Assembly (NCBI RefSeq): GCF_037975245.1
Contig: NC_092571.1
Span: forward strand, 20,236,917-20,300,916
DNA length: 64,000 bases
Direction: 5' to 3'
DNA from: Apostichopus japonicus
Taxonomy: Eukaryota > Echinodermata > Holothuroidea > Aspidochirotida > Stichopodidae
This document shows positions 1 through 11,492 of this stretch, piece by piece; the first letter of the stretch is position 1, and each line of letters opens with the position of its first letter. Below the pieces are notes generated by a model, which was not told the DNA's origin, made no database searches, and was given only the letters and a program-made list of their open reading frames with translations. Position numbers and translations under genes: made by a program.

Positions 1-878
1 TGTAGCATACTTGATTAAGAAACTAAGGTAACCGTCTATTTTGTCGTGCTCGGATTTACCATTAGGTCAGATGGACCCGGGCCCATGGCCCAGACCTACG
101 AAAAATTCAGAAGGCTACACAAAAGCATTACCGATGTTGCATCTTGAAATTTGAGAGTTCAAAAACTTATGTCCCCTGGAAAAAAAGTACACCAGGGCCT
201 ACAAATCTCAGAGTCTGTTGATCAGTGCACTGGGCCTTTGGCGTGGGTTCCAGCGGCCCACCTACGGTCATGCACTTGATGGGAATCGAGACTCATGGAA
301 ACCCCTGTGGAAAACCCATACACTTTGGTGAACTATTCAGGAAAGAGATTAAAAATGGCGCACAACTGTACCGGATTTTACATAACATATTATACACAGA
401 CTGGATATTAAAGACATTAATAAGTAAACATTTTGCGCAATTTATCAAAGATTTTAGACGTCGCAGCGTCAATATTCTTAATGAATGCAAGGGTTAAGAA
501 GAGTACCTCTTAGAAATAAAAGGACTTGTATAATCAGTCATATTGCGAAATAGAATTAATAACGGACGCTGCAGGGACTTTCCCTCGCACACATTTTATC
601 ACAGACAATCTAATGGTTCGCTGAACCGCTATTTATGGCACTGCAGCCCGTGTTTGATCTCCTGGCAGATATAAATAGATCATTCTGACAGGGTTTCATG
701 TCTGTTATATTAAATCGTTCTATCGTGTTTTTTCCCGGAATTAATTCTGAATCAACATATGTAAGTATATATAAGTGTATATGCTCGAAATTTTGTCCAC
801 GTTTTACGTATACCAGTCCATTGAATGATATCAGCGAACAATCACCATGTATAACACTAGACAAAACAGGATCTTAAT

Positions 879-880
<2 letters not shown>
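1..880. other. No gene recognised (left edge)
   Basis: Only short open frames without recognisable domains are present. The first 300 bases are locally GC-rich and could be an old repeat, but no terminal repeats or coding signal were found. Confidence 0.5.

Positions 881-955
<75 letters not shown>
881..955. repeat. (AT)n microsatellite
   Basis: About 75 bases of nearly pure AT dinucleotide repeat. It directly abuts the tail of the tRNA-derived SINE on its right, so it may have grown from that element's 3' tail. Confidence 0.95.
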
Positions 956-959
<4 letters not shown>

Positions 960-961
<2 letters not shown>

Positions 962-1091
962 TATAAATGAAAACCGCAATGAGTTGGAAAATCAAGAACA
1001 GTGAAAAAACTTCCAGCCTCCACCGGGATTCGAACCCGGGCCTTCCGCTCTGTACGAGGACACCCTAACCACTAGGCTATGGACACTGATT
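960..1091 (-). mobile_element. tRNA-derived SINE with AT-rich tail
   Basis: The minus strand has a good RNA polymerase III A box (TAGCCTAGTGG, near 1070-1080) and a perfect B box (GGTTCGAATCC, near 1029-1039), spaced as in a tRNA, inside a tRNA-like block at about 1017-1087. The anticodon arm does not pair well. A body of about 50 bases follows and runs into the AT microsatellite, as expected for a SINE 3' tail. A diverged copy lies at 22733-22850. This is better read as a SINE than as a functional tRNA gene. Confidence 0.75.
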
Positions 1092-2083
1092 GTATGTCCA
1101 GAGGTTCGAAACCGGTAAGGAAGATCGTAATTCCACTGTAGGCGTTTGTCACCTGTATCGAACAATACTAGTTCTGTTTTTGGTGACATATTTTGCCTTA
1201 CTCTAGAGATCAAACATGATGCTAACCAACTCGAAATCATTTGTGACTCCCAAAGCCGGATCTCGAAAGAGATACCCTGAACAGAACAGAAAGCAAAAAC
1301 ATGTTCGAGAAAGATGAATAAAGAAGTTGACATATTTGCTTCGCGTGACTATAGCGGTTGATAACTCAGGAAAGTTATTTTCCGAAACATTATACACTTT
1401 TCAAAATACATATAACAGTTTGATTGCATGAACTCTGTTTTATTTTTGAATCAAGTGAATATACTAATCTACAAATTATTTTCAACGTTTGAGGTAAAAA
1501 CAAAAAGGACACAATAGGAAGTCTATTTGCAAGGAACAACATTTAGAGGAATTGCTTGCTTTAATGACCTTTCTTTTTTCTTCTATCAAGAGATTAGGCT
1601 AATGAACAAATTATTTTCAGCTGTCGCGGCAAGAAGAAAGACTGTAAAAATATATGTTTGTAAGAAAGAATATTTCCTTGAAAACAATATGAATTGCTTG
1701 CTTCGTTTTATTTTATTTTATATTTGTATCAAATAACTAAGCTTAGTTACAAATTATTTTTAATTTTTGCGGCAAGGACGGAGATCGTATAGAAACTCTT
1801 TGTAAGGAATAATAATTAATTAAAACAAAGAGATAAATTATTGCTTCCATTCTGTTTTTCATTTTTTTGAAAATTAAAACAAAGAAACAACTTAGGAAAC
1901 TTCAACATTCTTTCTGCAGTCTGTCGCAACAGACTTATCTTCAAGCATCATCTTAGATACATATATTGTAGACCATTAAACAATACTGCTGTCAGTGCAG
2001 CCTGTATTTCTATAACACTTTCAATATTTTGAGAAATGACCCTTTTAAGCAGCTGAGGTTGGTGAATGAAAAGTGACTTAAAC
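1092..2083. other. AT-rich intergenic DNA, no gene seen
   Basis: Several short frames exist but none shows a conserved domain or coherent splice structure. Confidence 0.5.
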
Positions 2084-2756
2084 GATATACTCTCTCACAT
2101 ACATCGGCCTATACACTAACCTTGACCGACTATGTCAATGTTACTATAGCACCTGGAAGACGTCACATGACCCATCATGGATAGTTACGTATTCTTACTG
2201 TGGAGTGAGAGTTCCAGGTCATTTTTAACTTCGATGATTACACAGACCCATTCGATATACTGTAACATGCATCGACCTATACACTAAACTTGACCGACTA
2301 TGTCAATGTTACTATATCACATGGAAGACGTCACATGACCCATCATGGATAGTTACGTATTCTTACTGTGGAGTGAGAGTTCCAGGTCATTTTTAACTTC
2401 GATGATAACACAGACCCATACGATATACTGTAACATACATCGGCCTATACACTAACCTTGACCGACTATGTCAATGTTACTATATCACATGGAAGACGTC
2501 ACATGACCAATCATGGATAGTTACGTATTCTTACTGTGGAGTGAGAGTTCCAGGTCATTTTTAACTTCGATGATTGTACAGACCCATACGATATACTGTA
2601 ACATACATCGGCCTATACACTAACCTTGACCGACTATGTCAATGTTACTATATCACATGGAAGACGTCACATGACCCATCATGGATAGTTACGTATTCTT
2701 ACTGTGGAGTGAGAGTTCCAGGTCATTTTTAACTTCGATGATAACACAGACCCATT
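2084..2756. repeat. 168-bp tandem repeat, four copies
   Basis: Four head-to-tail copies begin at about 2084, 2253, 2421 and 2589, giving a period of 168-169. They differ at only a few bases, so the array is young or homogenised. Each unit contains the words CCTTGACCGACTATG and GACGTCACATGACC. No unit has a long open frame. Confidence 0.95.
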
Positions 2757-3522
2757 CGATCATTTCCTCAGATGTAACACAAAACGCGATAGGAAAACAA
2801 GACTTTTTAGGCCTCAAATGACATGTTTACAATGCTAGGAATCACCCTTCAATCGTCTGAGGTTCATTAATAAAAGTGGCTGGTTTACTCAGTCTAACAC
2901 ACAGACTAGATATGATTTTCATGGCCTCAAAAAAACATGTTTTGAAAATGCCTTACAAATTTGTCAAAGACAGATGGTGTTGATTGTTACCCAAGAGTGC
3001 AAATATTGTTTATATGAAATTGAAAGAACATGTTTTGGTTAAGTTATTAGAATATGTTAATCGTTTAAACATTCAATTTAGGCCTGCAATGAGGAGCCGA
3101 CGTCATCAAGAATTTAGTCTTAAAGGAGCATCTCAGAAAATATATCATATTTTAGAGGTGAATTTGAAAAGTTTGCCTAAAGTAATCCTTTAAGCTTTAT
3201 TTAATTTAAGGTAACTCGATAAGCCAGAGCTTCTTGTTTCCAAGCTTTCATTTACAAAGCCAAATCCACACATTTAGATTAGAATAATAAAAAAAAAGCA
3301 GCAGTTGCAAATAACACAGGCAGATAATCTTAGAAGAAAACTGGAAACAGATAAAGAGCGGATGACAAATATTTATACTGAACATTTTTTTTGGGGGGGG
3401 GGGGGGCAAAAACCAACTTGAGGAAGAAAGATTTCATCATTTCAATTTATCTCAAATATTAATTATAGGTTTGAAAGTGAGTTATTGTTTTGTATGACCT
3501 CTTATGTGCTTGTTATTCCTCA
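2757..3522. other. No gene seen; contains a 14-base G run
   Basis: AT-rich sequence with a poly-G tract at about 3393-3406. The region lies just downstream of the DED/DD/SH3/SH2 gene and could contain part of its 3' flank. Confidence 0.4.
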
Positions 3523-3528
3523 TTTATT
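3523..3528 (-). promoter_or_regulatory. Candidate polyadenylation signal of the adaptor gene
   Basis: The minus strand reads AATAAA about 25 bases past the stop codon of the DED/DD/SH3/SH2 gene. This would give a very short 3' UTR, so a more distal signal is possible. Confidence 0.4.
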
Positions 3529-3552
3529 CTATTACGATTCATTAATTTGTCG

Positions 3553-6500
3553 CTAGTATTGTTTGCTCAAGGGTACCGTCAAATATATACTGTCTCTTAT
3601 TGAGAACCGTTTGTAGTAGGCGATCATTTCCGTTATGGATTTGAATTTCTTGTCCAAAATTTTGTAACCGAAGTTAGTTGTCTTGATTAAAAACTTGTTG
3701 ATATCGTCTGCAGTTTTCACATTCAGGACAAGATCATTAGTCTGTGAAAGAAACAAATCCATATATTAAAAAATCGTGAACTTTTTAGAAATAATTATAG
3801 GTAAAAAATATAGTACAGAAAATGAAAATATATTATAAATTCCGTAATTCAAAAGTTAAATGATCAAATTAATATTTATATTTCATATCGCAAAAGCAAT
3901 ACGTAGGATGTTTTCTTTTTTAGCTTCTAATAAGCTGAACAAATTAAAAACAAAATCTAGCTGTTTTAAGACTTCTTTAGGTATTTTACCCTACCTTGCT
4001 TGCTTCCCTGATCAGATAAGTCCCTGATGGACATCGTCGAAGAAACTTCTCTGCCTGCTGAGGCAGTACCTTCGAGTGAAACCATTCTCTCTCAAAGAGG
4101 ATAGATTCTTTCCCCAAAAGACGACTGCAATTTGACGGTAGGACTAAGCCGATAACACCATCCTTATTTCTCCCCCTGTAAAGTGCTTTTGAGTTCTCAA
4201 ACCTCTCTTCAATCACATCTAGATGCTCGCTTCGTCGATATGTCAAAAAGTTTTCCTCACCACGACTGGCATCGGTTAAAGTTTCCACAACAAAGAGGAA
4301 ACGGTATTGTTTCTCAGCTGCATCTTCCTCCCGAACACAGTAATTTGGGATCCAACCCTGTTGGTTCATCACCTCCCCGTAATACCATCCGATCCGTCCC
4401 CGATCCTGTATCAGTATTTTCTCACCTTTCTTGATGCTCAGCTGATCTGGAGTGTGCTTGATGTATGTCTTAACAACTATCGATTGAAATGTTTCAAATT
4501 CCGGCGTTTGCTTTTCTGATAAAAAAAAACAGAAGGAAGGAAATATTAAATCAGGAATAAATGGAATTCCATATTAGAAAGTTATCTGTTAAAATGTGAA
4601 AGAAACTATAACCAGCCCAACCAGTAGTGTGGAGAGCTATTTCGGGCACAGGGACAATTAGTCCACCGGCCCATTATTTGAATTTCATTTCTACTTAAGC
4701 ATACTAATTTATTCTTTATTCTATATTTTCTCCATCCCCCTAATCGATCCGGTTACGGGGCATTCCCCCCCACTTCCCCCCACACACACAAACATCCCTG
4801 AACAGCTCTCTGCAAGCCTGAGCCCAACCATGGTTGCCACTCGTAATCTCTGCCAAACATTGAAAACAAGTATTTACCGCCACTGCTGTCGCCCTCCGTT
4901 ACATCCATTGGTATCCCCTCCAGGAATCCCCAAACGTCGGGACCATAGTTGAAATCTTTGAGTAATGACGTCAGCTTAGAGACAGTTGCAAGATGACCCA
5001 ACCTTTGCTTCCATTTGTGGAGCATGTTCGATGCCTGCTTGTGCTCACAGTCCGACTGTCGTTGAAATTTTTCAATTTCTTTGGCTGTAAATTTAAGCAC
5101 TTCTCTACCAAACGCCTTGAAACTTTTGTCGATGCAGAGAGAAAGCACTCTCAGATCGTCATCTGTCACTATCCTGTCAGAATTGTCTTCCGTAACTGCT
5201 GCTGTGTGGAAAAATCCAAAATCAGGAAGGTGCATTACAAAATATGATTCCTGATCCTTGTATAATTTCTCTCCCTCGTCATCTTTATCCTCCACATTCA
5301 TCGTCATCGTCATCGTCATCGTCATCGCCACATTCATCGTCATCGTCGTCCTCACACACACACACATCGTCTACTTCATTGTTATCGTCATGTTCATGGT
5401 CATACCCATCGTCACCGTCATGCCTATCTTTATCGTGATGGTCATCACCATCACCATCACCATCACCGTCACCATCACCATCGCCATCGCCATCATTATA
5501 CAATATTTTCAGTAAAAGACTATTACAAGCATCAAATAAAAGTAGATAATGTTTTTTCATACCAAGGTACCACATTTAAACTCGACTTCATCGTCCGGGC
5601 CAAGGGGTAGGAGCCGGGGGCACGTGCCCCCGCCTCCACACTTTTTTTCCCAAAATGGCATATATGCCTTACTGGCAAATAAAAGGTGCCCCTTTGGGAT
5701 GAGGAATTGTCTTTGGGATATCTTAAGCCTTTGCTAATTTTTAATATTTTATTTTAATTATTTACGTGCACCATAATAGTATTATGAGCATACTAACACA
5801 TCATATATACTTAAGTAATATGGCCGGTGTGTATCGGTTTATAGCATAACGAGTAATGGTTGTGGAATGAGAAAGTGCCCCTCTGATGGTGTGCCCCCCC
5901 CCCCCACTTTTTGGAAGCTTCCTACCCCCCTGGTCCGGACGTTAACATTATTTTTTGTTTTATCTGGCTTTATGTTTGATCTCTTTTGCGGCAAAGTAAC
6001 TCAAGTTGCTCTAAATGGGGTTTTATGGAAACGTTTGCCAGTACGTTCTCCTTCCATTCTCCCCCCCCCCCCCCACCCCGATTATCAAGAAAGTTTACTT
6101 ACGCTCCATCTTCAAGTACCTCTCTTCGTCTTCATCAGTAGAAAAGATCGACTCCTTGTATGCATTGACAACATCGGAAGCTTCCTGAAGCTTTTCCACT
6201 TCCAGAGCTTTCAACAAATCATTTACGTCTAGTTCTGAAATGACATCGATGGACTCCAACAAATCTATAAATGACGTAGCTGTAGTTATCTTGGCTCTAG
6301 TGTCAAAGTTGATTGCCCCGAAATATAAGCATAGATTCTGACACTCTTCAACGGAAAGCTTTTTGGCGAGAAGTTTCTTCATCATGAGGTATTGTCCAGT
6401 GAATACATTGTCCAACTTCATCCCCGCTGGGGTTGATGGGCTCATTTCCTCGTAGCTCTCTGTAAGTTCAAAATAAGAATCTTTGTTCTGAAAGTAAAGC

Positions 6501-7510
6501 CAAATGGGGCGTCGAGATCGAAGTTGAGTCATTTTGGGGTAATTATATCACCAGGTCCCTTTTTGAGTTCTTCATATCTTTTAAGTTCATTATGAAGATG
6601 TTAAACACACTACAGGCATATTTTTCTGGCCCCTTATTGACTCCAGGCCCTGTGGTTGTCAGGCGCGTAGCGAGGAATTTACCAAGGGAGGGGCAAAACT
6701 GTTGACAAACTATCAGAGTCGTAGATACGGCATTGCAAACTATCTAAGCGCAACGATATCATAAAAACATACAAAAAAAAATATGCTCAAGGGGGTGGGG
6801 GCTGCCCACTTCGCCCAACCACCCCCCCCCCTTGGCTACGCGCCTGGTGGCTGTATCTCCCTGAGCCCCTTGCCACTTACGCCAAGCTTAACAAATATGA
6901 TTATTTAACGCCATGTTAGAGCAACAACTTCTTTGACGTAAGCAGATTGGGTGTTTAAATTTATACCCGAAACTTTGTCCTCTGTTTTCAATAATCAATA
7001 GATGAGACTATAGTGTGATATTTCTACTGAAACTCTATATAATTTTGAATTACATTTTTCTCCAATTTTATACATTATGAACATACAAAAACAAAATAAT
7101 GCAGAAAACTATTATACATTACCACTGAAGGAACGATTTTTAGCTGGTGCTACAACTACAAGTTTTGGGTGTTTCAGAAAACCGGATGAAGTAGGAATTT
7201 TTGGTTCCGTTAAGCTCCGTTCGGTTAGTCTTGGTGCAGGCCGTCTGGTCATAGAATTTAAGTTCGCATAGGTATTTGGCTCCGACTCTAGTTCAAGAGA
7301 TCTCAGTATATTGTCTTTCTGCTTGATTACCCAATCGTAACTAAATTTTACCTGATCAATTTTTTCCTTTAACTCTTCTGCATCTAATGTAAGACGGTTG
7401 ATCTCGTCCTCATTTTGTCCTTGCGCAACTCTAAGGCATCGCAGATCTGGTAAGGGTGCGTTAGCGAAGTTATTTCTCCACTCTGATTGGAATTTCTCCT
7501 TAAGACCCAT
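3553..7510 (-). CDS. Predicted DED-DD-SH3-SH3-SH2 adaptor protein
   Basis: Five exons join in phase with GT-AG borders: 7510-7123, 6459-6103, 5201-4878, 4515-3995 and 3741-3553, encoding 592 residues. Residues 33-72 look coiled-coil, followed by Y81-A-N-L, a Grb2-type YxN site. Residues about 147-232 match a death effector domain (helix words LSVEECQNLC, FIDLLESIDVISE). Residues about 262-345 match a death domain (SFKAFGREV, MLHKWKQRLGHLATV). SH3 domains lie at about 366-418 (DQLSIKKGEKI, GWYYGEV, GWIPNYCV) and 427-490 (ALYRGRNKDG, LPSN). The SH2 domain spans about 501-592 with WFH, GTYLIREAS (R526 = phosphotyrosine-binding Arg) and a last-exon C-terminal half. The usual His of strand D appears to be Lys. 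The ATG has A at -3 and G at +4. An adaptor linking phosphotyrosine signals to death-fold assemblies is inferred; there is no catalytic domain. A further 5' exon cannot be excluded. Confidence 0.85.
5285..5490. repeat. CATCGT/CATCAC-type microsatellite in intron 2
   Basis: Imperfect trinucleotide and hexanucleotide repeat (CATCGT, CATCAC, with a short CA run) within the second intron of the adaptor gene, just upstream of the death-domain exon. It makes artefactual Asp/His- or Ser-rich open frames on both strands that are not genes. Confidence 0.9.
5601..5932. mobile_element. Non-autonomous hAT-like element (332 bp)
   Basis: Termini are CAAGGGGTAGGAG and TCCTACCCCCCTG, flanked by GTCCGGGC at 5593-5600 and GTCCGGAC at 5933-5940, an 8-bp target-site duplication with one mismatch. 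Subterminal runs of G and C are present. It sits in intron 2 of the DED/DD/SH3/SH2 gene and carries no transposase. Confidence 0.8.
6660..6846. mobile_element. Short hAT-like MITE (187 bp)
   Basis: Terminal inverted repeats CAGGCGCGTAGC and GCTACGCGCCTG. Flanks GTGGTTGT (6652-6659) and GTGGCTGT (6847-6854) form an 8-bp duplication with one mismatch. It lies in intron 1 of the adaptor gene and has no coding capacity. Confidence 0.8.
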
Positions 7511-8656
7511 CGTTCTGGTTATTACCGAATCTGAACATTAGTTAAACTTGTTACCTTCAATCTGTCTTTCTTGCAACTCAAATAGCTTCAACTGGATGGG
7601 TTACAAGTTACATTAAATAGAGCAAATTTAATGTAAAAAGAAAGACTAACAAAAAAAAAAACCCCATCTGATGCAAGAAATAATTTTAACAGCTCGGGCT
7701 AGGCTATACTCCACGTGTAAGTATCGGGATGCTAATGAATGATCGCTTGTCAATAAAAGTGTGGTCTCTATAAATCGGTGAGAGGGTTGTGTTTGAGCAA
7801 AGTAATTTGCGATTCTGTTACTTCATGGCATGTAGGTAGGTACAAAAGACCAAAAGTCACTTCCTTATAACACACACTGGCACATAAGAAAGACCAACCC
7901 ATAGCGAAGAATGATTCATTTGATAACAATACGGGTATTATTTGATTAACAATACGACGGAGATTAAAGTCCAAAGTTCACACCAATTAAGCACTTCTAT
8001 ATACACATGATTAATTCACAAAAATATAATAAACAATCGATCAACAAGCAATGGGTTGTTTTGAGGGGTAATCCCATTTTGAGAAGACTCAAATGACATA
8101 GCAACTAAAAGAAGAATGGTCATGGGAGATCCCAACCGTTGATTTCTGCTTCACCGTTCCCTCAATCAAAATCAAGGATCTCCTCTTCTGGTGCATGGTC
8201 ACAAATACCCTCTCCAAATTTGAGTTACTCTAGACGTCTTTTATTGTTATGACTGCGAGAAAGCCTCGGTTCTGAGAGTGGAACTGAGGGTGGGGGAGGG
8301 GTGTGAGGTGAGGGGCTAGCTAAAGTGCTTGTGCGTCAAATCCCGTCAGCTGAGAACAGCCGTCACCGGGTGGACTATTATGGGATAGCTCATCTCATGG
8401 TAGGAATTTCAGCCCGCCCCCCCCCCCCCATTTTTTAAAGGTTCCTAATTCTGTTTTTCTTTTAGGTGCGTCCTATTGGATGAATTAAGAATAACGTTCC
8501 TTGTTTCTATTGTTTTATCTTTGCTTTTGATCCCATTTTGATTCCTAATCTACGACCAAATCCTGAAGGAGCTGTGCATAGTACAGCTCGAACAGGTTTC
8601 CCTTCCTTATATAATTGCTTCACTGTGCTGTTTGCCACTTAGACTATAGTCCTTAT
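7511..8656. other. Upstream region of the adaptor gene, no further exon recognised
   Basis: AT-rich DNA upstream (minus-strand sense) of the first coding exon. A possible acceptor (GTTCAG near 7529-7535) precedes the ATG, so a non-coding first exon may lie here. No clear promoter element was identified. Confidence 0.4.
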
Positions 8657-9031
8657 CAGTGGCGGAGCTTGGGGTATTTGTCAAGGGGGGCGAGAATGGT
8701 CTGTAGGGGCGCTTTCGACACTAGGCTAAGCGGAGCGCCACCACAGGTTGGCGCGGAGCGTACAGAAATTTTTTGAGTAAAGATACTTCCTAGATCGCCG
8801 GAAATGACCCTTTCCTGGCCTTGCTAATTTGCAGATAAACGAAGAATAAATAGGTGTCATCGCCCACAAAATGTGACAAATGTCAATAGGTAGATGAGAG
8901 CGCAATAAAAAGTAATAATCGCGAATAAGTAAAAAGTGGTAAAAAGCTGAAAAGGGCGCCAGCAGTCCATTTGAGTCCGTCAGGGGGGGGGGGGGCATCC
9001 GCCCCCTGACTGTATGGACGCTCCGCCACTG
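8657..9031. mobile_element. Non-autonomous hAT-like element (375 bp)
   Basis: Terminal inverted repeats CAGTGGCGGAGC and GCTCCGCCACTG, flanked by GTCCTTAT (8649-8656) and GTCCGTAT (9032-9039), an 8-bp duplication with one mismatch. At about 8735-8815 it carries, on the minus strand, the 100-bp GCGCC/TGGCGC hairpin module shared with other elements in this window. Confidence 0.85.
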
Positions 9032-9899
9032 GTCCGTATTAGATCTAGTGATGAGATTAGTCCATCGTGAATAACCACCTAATGTAATGTTACGATATAC
9101 TGACATGAACTCTCTTAAGGTTTGTTTCTTTTTTTTTATTTTAAAATTTCTTATAAAATTAATATGTTGTTTTCATATCGCATTTTGACATTTTTGAAAT
9201 TATTTTCCGAGAACAAATTGACGCATTATTACAATACCTCGGATTGGAGATGTTAATTTCTCTGTTTGGGGGTAGGGAGGGGTGGAGATTAGTCACCGAA
9301 GATAAGAGCCAGTGGCGGAGAAACAGGGGGGTTGGGGGGTTTTAACCCCCCACTTTTTGAAGAGGGGGGGTTGGCCCACACAATCACCCCCCCCCCTAGT
9401 TTTTGCCAGTAATGTTTTGTTATAGCCTATGTTATGTGCTCCAAATGGCATAATAAATCAAATTATTAAATTTGAAATTGTTAAAGTCATTTCAACCTTT
9501 TACCTGGTAGGCTACATCAACAATTAACGACCGAAAACCGAGTTAGAATTGACCCACACATTATTTCTAGCCCCTTTCCCCCACCTTGCGCATTGGAACT
9601 TGTAGCTCATAGCGCTAACTTCACCCCACAACAGACATACACAAAATAACGTTTTGTTGCTGTTGAATAGCTTTGGAACTGTATACACTTGCCAACTTCA
9701 ACGAGGTGAAGGAAGGAAAAGAAAAAGAAGAAAGAGAAGAAAGAGAAAAGGAGAAAAGGATGGAGTAGAAAATACGGCAAGAAAACGGGAAGAGAAAGAG
9801 GAACAGTGACAAATTATTCGAATTTGTAAAGCAAACAGCAGATATCACATCATATCAGTGAGCATGAAAATGGCGTTCCACGATAAACAGCCTCCAAAC

Positions 9900-10462
9900 C
9901 ATGGGCGCAGATCCTGGTGAGGACAGCGGGACGCGTCCCCACCAACTTTTTCAGTAGTGGGGACATGATATACCGTGTCCCCACCAATTTGTCTTGACCA
10001 ATAGCTGCATTTCAAGTTCCCCTGTAATGAACTTTGGCGCAGTTTGATCCAGCATTGTGCAAATGACATGCAGCAGTTCTCATTTTATTGTATTTTACTT
10101 TATCCACAGTTTTTAAATATAGGAAAGATATCGCATTTGCGGCAGTCTATATTTGTTTTCTGGGAGAGGACCCCAGACCCATCGTATATACAAAAGTCTA
10201 CTTGGATTATTTGTCCCCTGATTTTCTTTCTGCAGACGCCCATGTATTTCTCCAAACTAAATTTATAAGCCATGAGATCTAAAACTTAAGGAGGTTTAGG
10301 AGCATCATTAGGTCTGGGAAGTGTTATTTCCGGCGATCTGGGAGGTATATTTGCCCAAAAAAATCGTACACTACGCGCGAACTCATGGTCGCGCTCCGCT
10401 TAGATAGCGTCATAGAACAGACACGCGTCCCCACCATTATCCAAGACTAATCTGCGCCCATG
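9900..10462. mobile_element. Nested hAT-like element (563 bp)
   Basis: Ends CATGGGCGCAGAT and ATCTGCGCCCATG are perfect inverted repeats of 13 bases. Flanks CTCCAAAC (9892-9899) and CTCAAAAC (10463-10470) form an 8-bp duplication with one mismatch. It is inserted within the 9310-11267 element, so it is the younger of the two. Confidence 0.8.
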
Positions 10463-11180
10463 CTCAAAACTGTCGATGTGTGTAGTGTTCGGTTTCGGAA
10501 ATATCTGGTATATTTTTATTTCCTTCAACGAAATTTTTTAGTAGCCGTCTGAATTTTCGAAAATTCCCTAACCAACATTCTTCATCATACTCGTGCAATT
10601 TTGACCCGTCTGTTAGGGTTTGAAGGAGGTTTTTCTATATCGGTTGTCCATAGATGATATTTTGTGCAACATTATGGGTATGTTTTGAAGTGAATTTATT
10701 CACGAGAATTGTGAATTTTCAAATTCTGAACAGTGGGGCTAACGGATATTGTGGGCCGCGATGAAGAATCACCTACAACAGCAATGATCCACAGGATATG
10801 TGATGAAGTTGAACATGATGTGTGACTGGTGACAATCTTCAAAAAGGTTATAGATGAGAAAAAAAGTATTTGGAAAAAACTTGGTTCTCAGGCAAAAGTG
10901 TACATATGGTTGGTCAGTTTCAAGCCCGAGAAGTGCCATTTCCGGTGATCTGGGGGTACCAAAACCAGAAATTTGCTTGTACCCTGCGCGCCAACCAATG
11001 GTGGCGCTCCGCTTAGATAGTAATACGCGCCCCCCGGGTTAGAAAATCCTGCATGCGCCCCTGGTTAAATGCAGCTTTTTAAGGCCTGGGCAGTGCCATT
11101 TACTGCAATCTGGGAGGCAATATTTGCCCAAAAATTCTTGTGCACTTCGCGCCAACTTATGGTGGCGCTCCACTTAGATA
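10303..11180 (+). repeat. Three copies of a ~100-bp hairpin module
   Basis: Copies at about 10310-10405, 10925-11020 and 11090-11180 share the words GTGCCATTT, GATCTGGGAGG or similar, CGCGCCAAC and TGGCGCTCCGCTTAGATAG. GCGCCA and TGGCGC can pair as a short hairpin. Further copies lie at about 8735-8815 (minus strand) and 49845-49935, in other transposons. Confidence 0.8.
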
Positions 11181-11492
11181 GTGAGCCAGCAGTTATGACT
11201 TTTTATTTCATCAATGGCCTGCAACCCCCCCCCCCCCCCCACTTCTGACAAGAAATCTCCGCCACTGATAAGAGCCCGGGTACGAAAACCAAAGGACTTA
11301 ACGGATCCAAATTTGGAGAAACAAATTAGGCAACATGTCAGGTTGAAAGTAGTGGGCAATACCGTAGAAGAGTAACAGACACGGTACTAGCAATTACACA
11401 CAAGGCTCGATGTAGTCCAGTCCCTTTTCAGCCTGTGCTTACTGGACTCTGATGTCACCAGTCCAGCCACAATGTGTCTAGAATCCCTAGTG

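Larger units (their letters stand above)
9310..11267. mobile_element. Non-autonomous hAT-like element (1958 bp) with nested insertions
   Basis: Terminal inverted repeats CAGTGGCGGAGA and TCTCCGCCACTG, flanked by a perfect 8-bp duplication ATAAGAGC at 9302-9309 and 11268-11275. G and C runs lie just inside the ends. The body contains a second element (9900-10462), a purine-rich tract near 9710-9800, and three copies of the hairpin module. No transposase frame is recognisable. Confidence 0.9.

Noticed and set aside
1017-1087. tRNA-like sequence on the minus strand
   Set aside because: Boxes A and B are good but the anticodon stem does not pair, a SINE body and repeat tail follow, and a diverged copy exists. 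Taken as a SINE, not a tRNA gene.
4183-4519. Plus-strand frames opposite the SH3/SH2 exon
   Set aside because: They are shadows of the in-phase minus-strand exon, which has clear SH3 and SH2 motifs.
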